Source of the DNA: Atopobiaceae bacterium
GTDB lineage: Bacteria; Actinomycetota; Coriobacteriia; Coriobacteriales; Atopobiaceae
Length of the DNA: 64,000 nt
Direction: 5' to 3'
Assembly (NCBI GenBank): GCA_902834555.1
Contig: CADFJN010000002.1
Location: forward strand, 118,985-182,984
Shown here: positions 9,181 through 16,530 of the stretch, in pieces
Position numbering within the stretch: position 1 is the stretch's first letter
How the letters are laid out: every line of letters begins with the position of its first letter
Translations under genes and position numbers: made by a program
The notes under the pieces: generated by a model
Seen by the model: the letters and a program-made list of their open reading frames with translations, nothing else
Told to the model about the DNA's origin: nothing
Database searches by the model: none

Positions 9181-9229
9181 CTTAATAGCAGCTCTCTTGG
9201 CAACCGCAGGTGTTCTACCTGCGGTTTTT
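9181..9229 (+). terminator. TTAATAGCAG element with intrinsic terminator
   Basis: CTTAATAGCAG at 9181-9191 is followed by a 10-bp stem (AACCGCAGGT/ACCTGCGGTT, 5-base loop, 9202-9226) and a short T-run. This is a good rho-independent terminator for nrdD. The TTAATAGCAG and ACCTGCGG words recur together at about 31.6, 39.6, 45.1 and (as TTAATAGCGG) 46.2 kb, so this belongs to a repeated element family. The remaining sequence between 9230 and 9490 shows nothing recognisable. Confidence 0.7.
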
Positions 9230-9493
9230 CTCAGCGTGCAATCAGCAGTGAACAGAAAGCTTCGGGTCGTCTCGGCTTTGCCACGCTGGAGCGGAATTAT
9301 TGCGCGTTATTTCTAGGTGTCGCTGAGCTCAACTGGTCGAACGTCATTCTTGCCAGGAATTTCGCGCAATAATTGCGACGGTCTTGGGCAACTTCCCGCG
9401 AGAGACCAGCAACAACGAGCTTCTGTGCGGGGGTTTGGGTCGCAGGTATCCATCAGGCCACCCTACGGTACTAATCAGATGCCCAACTTAGTA

Positions 9494-9508
9494 CGATATT
9501 AGATATCG
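9494..9508. promoter_or_regulatory. Palindromic operator of the toxin-antitoxin pair
   Basis: CGATAT-TAG-ATATCG is a perfect 6-3-6 dyad centred 32 bases before the antitoxin ATG, with an AAGGAG site between. Phd/YefM antitoxins bind such short dyads to autorepress their operon. The site is seen; binding is inference. Confidence 0.55.
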
Positions 9509-9532
9509 AATTGCATCGACCAAGGAGCTTCC

Positions 9533-9823
9533 ATGACCGCCATCTTCTCGTCCACAGCCCTCAAGACGCGCCAACGTCAAATCAAGGACATCGCCCGCAA
9601 GGATGTGGTCCACATCACGGAGAACGGCAACGCGGCCTTTGTCTTCATGAGCGAGGAACTCTTCGAGGAGCAGCTCAGAAAGGTCGCGGAGGAGGCAGCG
9701 CTCACGGAGCGCATGCGCGCGTGCATCAAAGCCTCAGACGATAGCTTTGAGCAGGGAGAGTACGTCGAGGGAACTGATACATTCTTTACTGCGCTCGACG
9801 AGAGGTTGGCAGCCAATGGCTAA
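9533..9823 (+). CDS. Phd/YefM-family antitoxin
   Basis: A 96-residue protein. The N-terminal segment, from MTAIFSSTALKTRQRQIKDI to ITENGNAAFVFMSEE, follows the Phd/YefM fold (beta-hairpin dimerisation and DNA-binding domain). The acidic C-terminal half would wrap the toxin. The gene ends 8 bases inside the following toxin gene, the usual translational coupling. It presumably neutralises the RelE-like partner and represses the operon through the dyad at 9494. The pair sits between nrdD and nrdG. Confidence 0.8.
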   Translation: MTAIFSSTALKTRQRQIKDIARKDVVHITENGNAAFVFMSEELFEEQLRKVAEEAALTERMRACIKASDDSFEQGEYVEGTDTFFTALDERLAANG

Positions 9824-10085
9824 GATGCTTTACGCCCTCACGTTTCTTGAAGATGTCGAGACCATCTACCCTCCGCGCGTTCGTAAACATCTCGAATCGG
9901 TCCTCTCGATGATCGAGACCTTCCCGGAAAGTGGCCCACTTGTCTCCTCGGAATACCTTACAAGCAGGTATGGAGGGGAAGTACGCCGATGCGATGTTGC
10001 GACGTCTTGTATCGTTTACACCTATGAGCGTTCAACCGATACGGTGCGCATACGTGGCCTTGTCCGGCAGCGCTCTACCCACTAG
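9816..10085 (+). CDS. RelE/ParE-superfamily toxin
   Basis: An 89-residue basic protein starting at the ATG inside the antitoxin's last codons. It has the RelE/ParE size and layout: an N-terminal LTFLEDVE helix, a long helix with PPRVRKHLESVLSMIETFPESGP, then beta strands ending in VYTYERSTDTVRIRGLVRQRS. RelE toxins cleave mRNA at the ribosome and ParE toxins poison gyrase; the sequence alone does not separate them. The position directly after a Phd/YefM antitoxin supports a type II toxin. Confidence 0.75.
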   Translation: MAKMLYALTFLEDVETIYPPRVRKHLESVLSMIETFPESGPLVSSEYLTSRYGGEVRRCDVATSCIVYTYERSTDTVRIRGLVRQRSTH

Positions 10086-10113
10086 CACGCCTCAATCCAA
10101 AAGGGGTCTTCCC

Positions 10114-10662
10114 ATGAACTATGCAACCATCAAGTACTGCGACATCGCCAACGGGACCGGGGTACGTACCTCGCTCTTTGTCTCCGGCTGCCGTCTGCAC
10201 TGCAAGAACTGCTTCAACGAGGAGGCCTGGAGCTTCTCGGCCGGCAAGCCGTTCACACAAGAAACCGAGGAGGAGATCCTCTCGTCGCTTTCCGCACCCT
10301 ACGTCGACGGGCTCTCCGTCCTGGGCGGCGAGCCCACGGAGCCAGAGAACGCCGCGACCCTGGCGCCCTTCCTCGAGCGCGTGCGGGCAGCCTATCCCGA
10401 GAAGAACATCTGGATGTACTCCGGGCGCACCTGGGAGCAGCTCACCGGCAACGGCGACCACGCCTCCCATGACATGGACCGCATTCTCGCCTGCCTGAAC
10501 GTCCTGGTAGACGGCCCCTTTGTGCAGGAGCTGCACGACATCACGCTGCGCTTCCGCGGCTCGTCCAACCAGCGGCTCATCGACGTTCCCACAACGCTTG
10601 CCACGGGCGCAATCACCATCTGGGAGGATGATCCCCAGTTTGCCCAGCACGCGTGGGCATAG
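10114..10662 (+). CDS. nrdG: Anaerobic ribonucleotide reductase activating protein
   Basis: A 182-residue radical-SAM activase. The CRLHCKNCFN motif holds the CX3CX2C [4Fe-4S] cysteines, and LGGEPTEPENAATL is the SAM-binding GGE motif. It cleaves S-adenosylmethionine to install the glycyl radical on NrdD. The ATG at 10114 lies after AAAGGGG; longer in-frame starts would overlap the toxin gene and lack similarity. The gene ends in DDPQFAQHAWA. It is separated from nrdD by about 1.1 kb that contains hairpins, a terminator and the toxin-antitoxin pair, so it may depend on the latter's promoter. Confidence 0.95.
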   Translation: MNYATIKYCDIANGTGVRTSLFVSGCRLHCKNCFNEEAWSFSAGKPFTQETEEEILSSLSAPYVDGLSVLGGEPTEPENAATLAPFLERVRAAYPEKNIWMYSGRTWEQLTGNGDHASHDMDRILACLNVLVDGPFVQELHDITLRFRGSSNQRLIDVPTTLATGAITIWEDDPQFAQHAWA

Positions 10663-10732
10663 AAAGCGGCGCCCCGGCCAAAACCGGGATCCCTTTTTCA
10701 TCAGTTATCGCACACAGAGCACAGACGGAGCA

Positions 10733-10774
10733 AAACGCCCCGACTTCGCAGAATGGATTGCGAAGCCGGGGCGG
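10733..10774 (-). terminator. Intrinsic terminator of the ABC exporter gene
   Basis: On the minus strand a 15-bp stem with one mismatch (CGCCCCGGCTTCGCA with its complement, 8-base loop) is followed by TTTTGC. It lies just past the exporter stop and convergent to nrdG, so it may also stop nrdG transcription. Confidence 0.75.
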
Positions 10775-10795
10775 ACATTGCAAAAGCGACCTCAC

Positions 10796-12595
10796 CTACT
10801 CCAAGAACCCGCCGGTCTGACGGTTCCAGAGGCTCGCGTACTCGCCACCGCGCTCGACCAGCTCGTGGTGGGTGCCGTCCTCCACGACCTCACCGTGTGC
10901 AAGCACCACGATGCGGTCGAGAGAGGCAACCGTGGAGAGGCGGTGAGCAACCACAATGGACGTGCGTCCGCGCATGAGGTTCTCGAGCGCGCCCTGCACG
11001 AGCGCCTCGGACTCGGAGTCAAGCGCGGAAGTCGCCTCGTCGAGCACCAGGATTGGTGCATCGACCAGGATGGCTCGGGCAATCGCCACGCGCTGGCGCT
11101 GTCCACCCGAGAGCTTAACGCCCCTCTCGCCCACCATGGTGTCGAAGCCGTCCGGCAGCCGCTCGATGAACTCGAGCGCGTTAGCCTCCTCGGCGGCGCG
11201 GCGAATCTCCTCCTCCGTAGCATCGGGCTTGCCGTAGGCAATGTTCTCGCGAATGGAGCGGTGGAAGAGCAGGGCCTCCTGCGGGACGTAGGCAACCTGG
11301 CGGCGCAGGCTCTGCTGGGTGCAGTGGCTCACGTCCTGGCCGTCCACCAGCACGCGACCCTCCTGCACGTCATCCAGGCGCAGCAGGAGCTTGGTGAGCG
11401 TGGTCTTGCCCGAGCCAGAGCGTCCCACTAGGCCAACGCGCTGGCCAGCTGGGATGTGGAGGTTGAGGTCCTCGAAGACGTAGTCATCCTTAGGCGCGTC
11501 CGGGTAGCGGAAGCGCAGGTTCTCGAAGTCGATGCGACCCTCGGTAACGGCGAGCGGCTTTGCGTCTGCGTCGTCTGCCACGAGCGTTGGCTCGTCCAGC
11601 ACGCGCGTCATCTCGGCGGCATCGCCAAGGGCGCGGTTGATGCGCTGCATCATGGAGTTGAAGTAGTTGAAGCGCATCGTGAGGTTGTATGTGTAGGTGA
11701 ACATCATGACCAGCGTGCCAGCGCTAATACCAAACCAGGCGTTGCCACCCACCACAAAGATCGAGACCACAAACATGATGGCAGTGATGAGCGCCGACGT
11801 GGTAAAGCCGCGACGCATGGTTGCACGCATGTTGACGTTCTCGGCCGCCATTGCCTCACGATCCGCCGTTGTAAAGAGCCCGCGCTCGTAGTCCTCACGG
11901 CCGTAGGTCTTGACGGCAAGGATGTTGGTCACGGCATCAGAGAGCACGCCGGAAAGCTTGTTCTGCGCACGCGAGGCCTCGGCAGAGAGGGGAAGGATAC
12001 GCCGGTACATGCCATAGGCAATGACCACGTAGAGCACAAGCATCACCACGAGGATTGCCACGAAGAGCGGCGCTATGGGGGCGAGAATACCCACCGTGAG
12101 CACGATGGAGGCAAGCGTTGGCCACAGCGAGTACGTCACCACGTCCACCAGGCCAGAGTAGCCCGAGACAAACCGCGAGGTCTGACTCACCAGGCTGCCG
12201 CCAAAGCGGCTGTTGTGAAACGTCATCGACTGGTTGGAGAGCGTGTCAAAGCACAGGCGAGAGAGCTGGTAGTCACCGTTGATCTCCAGCTTGTAGACCG
12301 AGTAGTCCTGGAGCTTGGAGAGCGTCTGCCCCACTGCGTTCACCACGAGAAGCGCCAGCACATAGGGTCCAAACACGGGAAGCACCTGGTCTGCCGAGAC
12401 GGGCGAGGCCTGCACGCGGTCCACAATGAGGCCCATCACGTAGGTGTTCGCAAAGGTGAGAAGCGCGATGTAGCCCACCGAGCTCACGATGGAGAGCACG
12501 AAGGCACCCATCTTCTGGCGCGTGACTCCCCAGAAGTAGTGCAGCGTGCGACGGATGGTCGCGCGGTCGTTCTTGTCGGTTGGTCGAACAGCCAA
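10796..12595 (-). CDS. ABC exporter, fused membrane and ATPase domains
   Basis: A ~599-residue half-transporter. The N-terminal ~320 residues hold about six membrane helices of the type I exporter fold. The C-terminal ABC domain has Walker A (GLVGRSGSGKTTL), a Q-loop (YVPQEALLF), the LSGGQRQR signature and Walker B (ILVLDEATSALD). It would export lipids, peptides or drugs as a dimer. The start is uncertain. A TTG at 12595 lies 6 bases after an AGGGGG site and fits family length, while an ATG at 12691 would add 32 residues with no family likeness. It stands alone, so it would act as a homodimer or pair with a partner elsewhere. Confidence 0.88.
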   Translation of the reverse strand: MAVRPTDKNDRATIRRTLHYFWGVTRQKMGAFVLSIVSSVGYIALLTFANTYVMGLIVDRVQASPVSADQVLPVFGPYVLALLVVNAVGQTLSKLQDYSVYKLEINGDYQLSRLCFDTLSNQSMTFHNSRFGGSLVSQTSRFVSGYSGLVDVVTYSLWPTLASIVLTVGILAPIAPLFVAILVVMLVLYVVIAYGMYRRILPLSAEASRAQNKLSGVLSDAVTNILAVKTYGREDYERGLFTTADREAMAAENVNMRATMRRGFTTSALITAIMFVVSIFVVGGNAWFGISAGTLVMMFTYTYNLTMRFNYFNSMMQRINRALGDAAEMTRVLDEPTLVADDADAKPLAVTEGRIDFENLRFRYPDAPKDDYVFEDLNLHIPAGQRVGLVGRSGSGKTTLTKLLLRLDDVQEGRVLVDGQDVSHCTQQSLRRQVAYVPQEALLFHRSIRENIAYGKPDATEEEIRRAAEEANALEFIERLPDGFDTMVGERGVKLSGGQRQRVAIARAILVDAPILVLDEATSALDSESEALVQGALENLMRGRTSIVVAHRLSTVASLDRIVVLAHGEVVEDGTHHELVERGGEYASLWNRQTGGFLE

Positions 12596-12732
12596 AACAA
12601 TCCCCCTCAGGTTCCTTCGCCACAAGTGGCGTGGGTGTAACTGATGTAGCTTGCCCCAAGCAAGCCAAACGATGCGCCGCATGCCTGTCATCGCGGCTAA
12701 TTCACAAACAGGCGGGACGTAACGGCCCCGGA

Positions 12733-13065
12733 CTACTTCAGCTCGAACATCCCCCTAATGGCAGACATGATGTTGAGCATTGCGTCACGGCCGGCGACCC
12801 CAACAAGCCGGTACCCACGGGCCGAGAGGTCAAGACAGCGCAGCTGCTCTACGCAGGCGTAGCCCTTCACTGGGCTCTTCCCCATGTCGAAATGGAGGGG
12901 GTACCCATTGTTCGTCGTAGTCACAGGGACCACTGCCGTCGTGCTGGAGCGGCTGTTGAAGCCGTATCCACTCACAACGACGGCCGGCCGATACTTGGCC
13001 GGCTCGTGACCGTAGGCCGGGCTAAAGTCCACCTCGACGATGTCACCCTGTTCGAGATGAGTCAC
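12733..13065 (-). CDS. MazF/PemK-type endoribonuclease toxin
   Basis: A 110-residue protein with the PemK/MazF fold: GDIVEVDFSPAYGHEPAKYRPAVVVS at the start, VVPVTTTN in the middle and a VEQLRCLDLS strand near the end. These are the characteristic loop and strand segments of MazF mRNA interferases. The GTG start at 13065 overlaps the antitoxin stop as GTGA, giving tight coupling. It likely cleaves mRNA at a short sequence when the antitoxin is lost. Confidence 0.85.
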   Translation of the reverse strand: MTHLEQGDIVEVDFSPAYGHEPAKYRPAVVVSGYGFNSRSSTTAVVPVTTTNNGYPLHFDMGKSPVKGYACVEQLRCLDLSARGYRLVGVAGRDAMLNIMSAIRGMFELK

Positions 13066-13361
13066 TCCACGACCTCCCCGCCAACGTCCTCGCCCCAATC
13101 CACCTCGGTGGGCTGGGAAGCATCCTCGTGCCCCCTGAAGAGGGAGTCAATCGACACGTAGGGAGCGTCGCAATAGCACCTGTGGCTCTCCTCGGCAGGA
13201 CGCATCATGATGAAGGGGCCGTTCTCGTCTGTCCCGCAGCTAATGCTGAGATTGGACCCCACGGCAAGTCGCAGCGAGTCACAAACTGCCTTGGGAATGC
13301 GCACCGCTTTGGATGCGCCCCACGAGCAGAGCTTGGCCTCGCACTCCTCGACAACCGGCAT
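13062..13361 (-). CDS. MazE/AbrB-like antitoxin
   Basis: A 99-residue protein whose N-terminal half (KLCSWGASKAVRIPKAVCDSLRLAVGSNLSIS) is a swapped-hairpin AbrB/MazE DNA-binding domain. The acidic C-terminal tail (EDASQPTEVDWGEDVGGEVVE) would occupy the toxin's RNA site. It overlaps the mazF-type toxin gene by 4 bases. A perfect palindrome 20 bases upstream of its start is a likely operator for autoregulation. Confidence 0.8.
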   Translation of the reverse strand: MPVVEECEAKLCSWGASKAVRIPKAVCDSLRLAVGSNLSISCGTDENGPFIMMRPAEESHRCYCDAPYVSIDSLFRGHEDASQPTEVDWGEDVGGEVVE

Positions 13362-13380
13362 AGCGCAACCTCCAATTCAA

Positions 13381-13402
13381 AAGATATCTTGAGAGATATC
13401 TT
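13381..13402. promoter_or_regulatory. Palindromic operator of the mazEF-type pair
   Basis: AAGATATCT-TGAG-AGATATCTT is a perfect 9-4-9 inverted repeat, each arm itself containing AGATATCT. It lies 20 bases before the antitoxin start in otherwise GC-rich DNA. AbrB-type antitoxins bind such sites to repress their own operon. Confidence 0.6.
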
Positions 13403-13514
13403 ACCCCGTTGCGAGATGAGACAATCGCCACACGCCAGCGTCATGGCAACCAAGCGCATTCTTGATGTCAAGACCTTGCACCCCTCTCGGCGTGATACAG
13501 TGAAGCCACAGGAA

Positions 13515-13590
13515 ACGCGCTGTTACTGACGGATAATCGTGGGACACCACGGGGAAGCAGCGTGAACACAACCCGCCGACCGTCTGGGCA
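13515..13590 (+). promoter_or_regulatory. ZTP (ZMP) riboswitch aptamer, pfl motif
   Basis: The leader of the purO gene carries the pfl-motif landmarks in order: TACTGACGG, a GTGGGACACCACGGGGAAGC hairpin-and-junction segment, and after a short linker CCGACCGTCTGGGCA with the invariant CTGGGCA. The aptamer senses ZMP/ZTP (AICAR phosphates), which build up when one-carbon folate is short. Its 3' conserved strand overlaps the 5' arm of the terminator at 13586, so ligand binding would prevent termination. The downstream genes make the enzymes that consume ZMP, exactly the expected logic. Confidence 0.85.
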
Positions 13591-13628
13591 AGCGCACCTG
13601 AGTGGGTGCTTGCCCGCTGCTGCCTTTT
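13586..13628 (+). terminator. Riboswitch-controlled intrinsic terminator
   Basis: A strong stem pairs GGGCAAGCGCACC with GGGTGCTTGCCC around a short TGAG loop, followed by a pyrimidine-rich tail ending in CTTTT. The first bases of the 5' arm (GGGCA) are the last conserved bases of the ZTP aptamer, which makes terminator and ligand-bound aptamer mutually exclusive. It lies 44 bases before the purO start. Confidence 0.75.
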
Positions 13629-13671
13629 GGGGCCGGGTCCACTCGCGTGCGCACGAGAGAAGAGAGGACCC

Positions 13672-14307
13672 ATGGAGGATCTGCTCGAGCTACTGCGCGA
13701 CAACCCCTATCCCGGACGCGGCATTGTGGTTGGCAGCCACTGCGTCTACTACTGGATCATGGGACGCAGCTCCAACAGCCGAAACCGCGTGTTTGTGAAG
13801 ACCGAGGACGGCATTCGCACCGAGGCGTACGACCCTGCGCTTCTCGAGGACCCCAGCCTCATCATCTACCATCCCGTTCGCACCATGGGCGACGACCTTG
13901 TGGTGACCAACGGCGATCAGACCGATACCATCGTCGAGAAGGGCGACTTTGTCGCCGGCTGCATGGCGCGCGAGTACGAGCCGGACGCCCCCAACTACAC
14001 GCCGCGCATCAGCTCGGTGCTGCACCCCGATGGCTCATTTGAGCTCTCTATCCTCAAGCGCGCGCGAGACGGGCGCTGTGCACGCGAGTTCTTCTCGTAC
14101 GAGGGTGCCGACGGCGGATGCGGCTATTTCATCAGCACCTACCAGGGAGACGGCAACCCGCTTCCCAGCTTTACGGGCGAGCCCATCCACGTGGGCATGG
14201 GGAGCCCCGAGGAGGTCTGGGCGGCGCTCAACCCCGAGAACAAGGTCTCGCTTTACACCAACGTGGAGGGCGAGGTGCGCATCTTCAACAAGAACCTTGG
14301 CAACTAG
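13672..14307 (+). CDS. purO: IMP cyclohydrolase, PurO type
   Basis: A 211-residue protein with the PurO-family opening NPYPGRGIVVG and the WIMGRSSNSRNRVF segment. It closes the inosine ring from FAICAR, the last step of purine synthesis. Most bacteria do this with the N-terminal half of bifunctional PurH; here the job is done by the archaeal-type PurO and the formyl-transfer half is encoded separately 300 bases downstream. The ATG at 13672 is preceded by an AGAGAGGA site. Expression is predicted to be controlled by the ZTP riboswitch in its leader. Confidence 0.85.
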   Translation: MEDLLELLRDNPYPGRGIVVGSHCVYYWIMGRSSNSRNRVFVKTEDGIRTEAYDPALLEDPSLIIYHPVRTMGDDLVVTNGDQTDTIVEKGDFVAGCMAREYEPDAPNYTPRISSVLHPDGSFELSILKRARDGRCAREFFSYEGADGGCGYFISTYQGDGNPLPSFTGEPIHVGMGSPEEVWAALNPENKVSLYTNVEGEVRIFNKNLGN

Positions 14308-14323
14308 GGACGGCGGTGGGTTG

Positions 14324-14392
14324 GCACGGCATGCCTTTCCTGCGGACTCAAACAGCGCTTCGCGAACTCGCCGCAGGAAAGGCATGCCGTGC
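14324..14392. repeat. Long perfect hairpin (22-bp stem) after purO
   Basis: A 22-bp arm at 14324-14345 is perfectly inverted at 14371-14392, leaving a 25-base loop (AAACAGCGCTTCGCGAACTC core). Thirty-one bases spanning the loop and part of the 3' arm (14347-14377) occur again, exactly reverse-complemented, at 14531-14561 inside the next hairpin, which has a different stem. Together the two occupy most of the 297-base purO-AICARFT gap. Confidence 0.88.
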
Positions 14393-14513
14393 GCCCGCCG
14401 GCCCTCGTCGCCTCCACCCCCTGACGTAGTGCAGCTCTTTTAGGTTTGCTTGCGTGTCACGGCTGATGGTCTTGCAGCCCCACTACGTCACGCAAGGTCT
14501 TTCTTCTCGCCAC

Positions 14514-14585
14514 AGGCTCTTCGTCTCTTGCCTGCGGCGAGTTCGCGAAGCGCTGTTTGAGCAGCAGACAAGAGACGAAGAGCCT
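14514..14585. repeat. Long perfect hairpin (17-bp stem) before the AICARFT gene
   Basis: A 17-bp arm (AGGCTCTTCGTCTCTTG, 14514-14530) is perfectly inverted at 14569-14585 around a 38-base loop. The loop holds the exact reverse complement of the 31-base core of the preceding hairpin. The structure ends 19 bases before the downstream ATG, so it could also affect translation of the AICAR transformylase. Confidence 0.88.
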
Positions 14586-14604
14586 AGTTTGAGAAAGGAA
14601 ACAC

Positions 14605-15783
14605 ATGAACTCGCTTGAACTCAAGTACGGCTGCAATCCCAACCAGAAGCCTGCACGCATCTTCATGGCGGATGGCTCCGAGCTGCCCGTAACGGTGCTC
14701 TCCGGTACGCCGGGCTACATCAACTTCCTCGACGCCCTCAACTCCTGGCAGCTCGTGCGCGAGCTGCGCGAGGCAACCGGCATGCCCTCTGCCGCATCGT
14801 TCAAACACGTCTCGCCCGCCGGCGCCGCGGTGGGAACGCCCCTCTCCGAGGAGGACAAGAAGGCCTTCTTTGTAGATGACGAGGGCGACCTCACGCCCAT
14901 TGCCTGCGCCTACATCCGCGCGCGCGGCGCAGACCGCATGAGCTCCTTTGGCGACTGGGCGGCCCTCTCGGATACCTGCGACGAGCGTACCGCCCTCTAC
15001 CTCAAGCACGAGGTCTCGGACGGCATCATTGCGCCGGGCTACACGCCGGAGGCGCTCGAGATCCTGCGCTCCAAGAAGCACGGCAAGTACAACGTGGTCC
15101 AGATTGACCCCAACTACGTCTGCCCCGCCGTCGAGCATAAGGACGTCTTTGGCATCACCTTCGAGCAGGGACACAACTTCTCGAAGATTGACCGCGACCT
15201 TCTCGGCAACGTGGTGACCAAGAACAAGGACATCCCCGAAGCCGCAAAGATCGAAATGATCGTGAGCCTCATCACCCTCAAGTACACGCAGTCCAACTCC
15301 GTGTGCTATGTGAAGGACGGCCAGGCCATTGGCGTGGGCGCCGGCCAGCAGAGCCGCATTCACTGCACGCGCCTTGCCGGCAACAAGGCCGACACCTGGT
15401 GGCTGCGTCGCCATCCCAAAGTGCTTGGTCTGCACTTTGTTGACGGTATCCACCGTCCGGACCGTGACAACGCCATCGACCTCTACATCTCGGATGAGCA
15501 CGACGACGTCCTGGCCGACGGAGCTTGGCAGCGCGTCTTTGCCGAGAAGCCCGAGGTTCTCACAGAAGACGAGAAGCGTGCATGGCTTGCCAAGCAGACA
15601 GGCGTGACGCTGGGCTCCGACGCTTTCTTCCCCTTTGGCGACAACATCGAGCGCGCACACCGCTCCGGCGTGACCTACGTGGCAGAGCCCGGCGGCTCCA
15701 TTCGCGACGACAACGTAATCGAGGTCGCCGACCGCTATGGCATGGCCATGTGCTTCACGGGCCTGAGGCTGTTCCACCACTAG
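14605..15783 (+). CDS. Stand-alone AICAR transformylase (C-terminal half of PurH)
   Basis: A 392-residue protein matching only the formyltransferase domain of PurH. It shows LKYGCNPNQKPARI, the catalytic Lys-His segment (AASFKHVSPAGAAVG), LKYTQSNSVCYVKDGQAIGVGAGQQSR, and the C-terminal FFPFGDNIERAHRSGVTYVAEPGGS. It formylates AICAR with 10-formyl-tetrahydrofolate to give FAICAR, the substrate of the adjacent PurO. The N-terminal cyclohydrolase domain of usual PurH is absent. The ATG at 14605 follows a GAAAGGA site and lies directly after a large hairpin. The two genes are co-oriented and probably share the riboswitch promoter. Confidence 0.92.
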   Translation: MNSLELKYGCNPNQKPARIFMADGSELPVTVLSGTPGYINFLDALNSWQLVRELREATGMPSAASFKHVSPAGAAVGTPLSEEDKKAFFVDDEGDLTPIACAYIRARGADRMSSFGDWAALSDTCDERTALYLKHEVSDGIIAPGYTPEALEILRSKKHGKYNVVQIDPNYVCPAVEHKDVFGITFEQGHNFSKIDRDLLGNVVTKNKDIPEAAKIEMIVSLITLKYTQSNSVCYVKDGQAIGVGAGQQSRIHCTRLAGNKADTWWLRRHPKVLGLHFVDGIHRPDRDNAIDLYISDEHDDVLADGAWQRVFAEKPEVLTEDEKRAWLAKQTGVTLGSDAFFPFGDNIERAHRSGVTYVAEPGGSIRDDNVIEVADRYGMAMCFTGLRLFHH

Positions 15784-16343
15784 GGTTTAAGCTCGAGCTC
15801 CCACAAGCGGCATCCGTTCTTCTCGCCGCCCTGCCAGCTACCTTCGGCAGGGCGGCGAGACTTCATTCCCAGGTGGGTAAGAACGCGCTCACTTGCCACG
15901 TTGCGCACGTCAACCATGGCGGTAAGCCGAGCAAGGCCAAGCGTGCGTGCCAGGTCAACAACGGCATGGCACATCTCGGTGGCAATGCCTTTCCCCCACC
16001 AGCAAGGGTCGACCGTGTAGCCAAGCTCGCACGAGCCATCGGACGTCTCAACAAAGACCATGCCCACAAGCTCTTTGGTGTCCTTGAGGCATGCGGCAAA
16101 CTTGAGGTCAAGTGGCAGGCTGCCGGGCCCCGTCTGGCCCGCATCTGCCTGCGCGTATGCGGGCAGGAAGAAGCGCCCCAGCTGGCTTATTGCGTCCTCC
16201 TCGGACATCATTGGCCCAAAGGGCAGGTACCGCGTGACCTCCTCGGTAGAGTTAATTCGGTAGATGGCGGGCGCATCCGCAAGCGTGTAGCGGCGCAGCA
16301 GAAGCCGCTCCGTCTCTAGGGGCAGGCGCTCGATCACATGCAT
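15780..16343 (-). CDS. GNAT acetyltransferase, RimJ/RimL type
   Basis: A 187-residue GNAT protein. LETERLLLRRYTLADAPAIYRI is the typical RimJ/RimL-like opening, CELGYTVDPCWWGKGIATEM is the acetyl-CoA pyrophosphate-loop region, and NVASERVLTHLGMK is motif B. It would transfer acetyl from acetyl-CoA to a protein N-terminus or small amine. Its stop overlaps the end of the convergent AICARFT gene by four bases. The substrate is not predictable. Confidence 0.85.
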   Translation of the reverse strand: MHVIERLPLETERLLLRRYTLADAPAIYRINSTEEVTRYLPFGPMMSEEDAISQLGRFFLPAYAQADAGQTGPGSLPLDLKFAACLKDTKELVGMVFVETSDGSCELGYTVDPCWWGKGIATEMCHAVVDLARTLGLARLTAMVDVRNVASERVLTHLGMKSRRPAEGSWQGGEKNGCRLWELELKP

Positions 16344-16455
16344 GGTGGTTGCCTCTCAACTCATATAACTGGGCTCCAGTGTCACACGAGAGACGTGCAG
16401 ACTTTAACGCAGCATGTCAATCCAGCCTCTTTGCAGCGTAGTCTTTTTAGAGCAA

Positions 16456-16493
16456 GCCGCCCCGGATACCTTGAACGCGGCATCCGGGACGGC
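16456..16493 (-). terminator. Candidate terminator of the trkA genes
   Basis: On the minus strand, GCCGTCCCGGAT pairs with ATCCGGGGCGGC (11 of 12) across a 14-base loop, followed by TTGCTCTAAAAAG. It lies 38 bases past the stop of the second trkA-type gene. The poor T-run lowers confidence. Confidence 0.5.
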
Positions 16494-16530
16494 ATCAAAC
16501 CGCAAAAGGTGTCTTGGTGACAGGAGCCAC

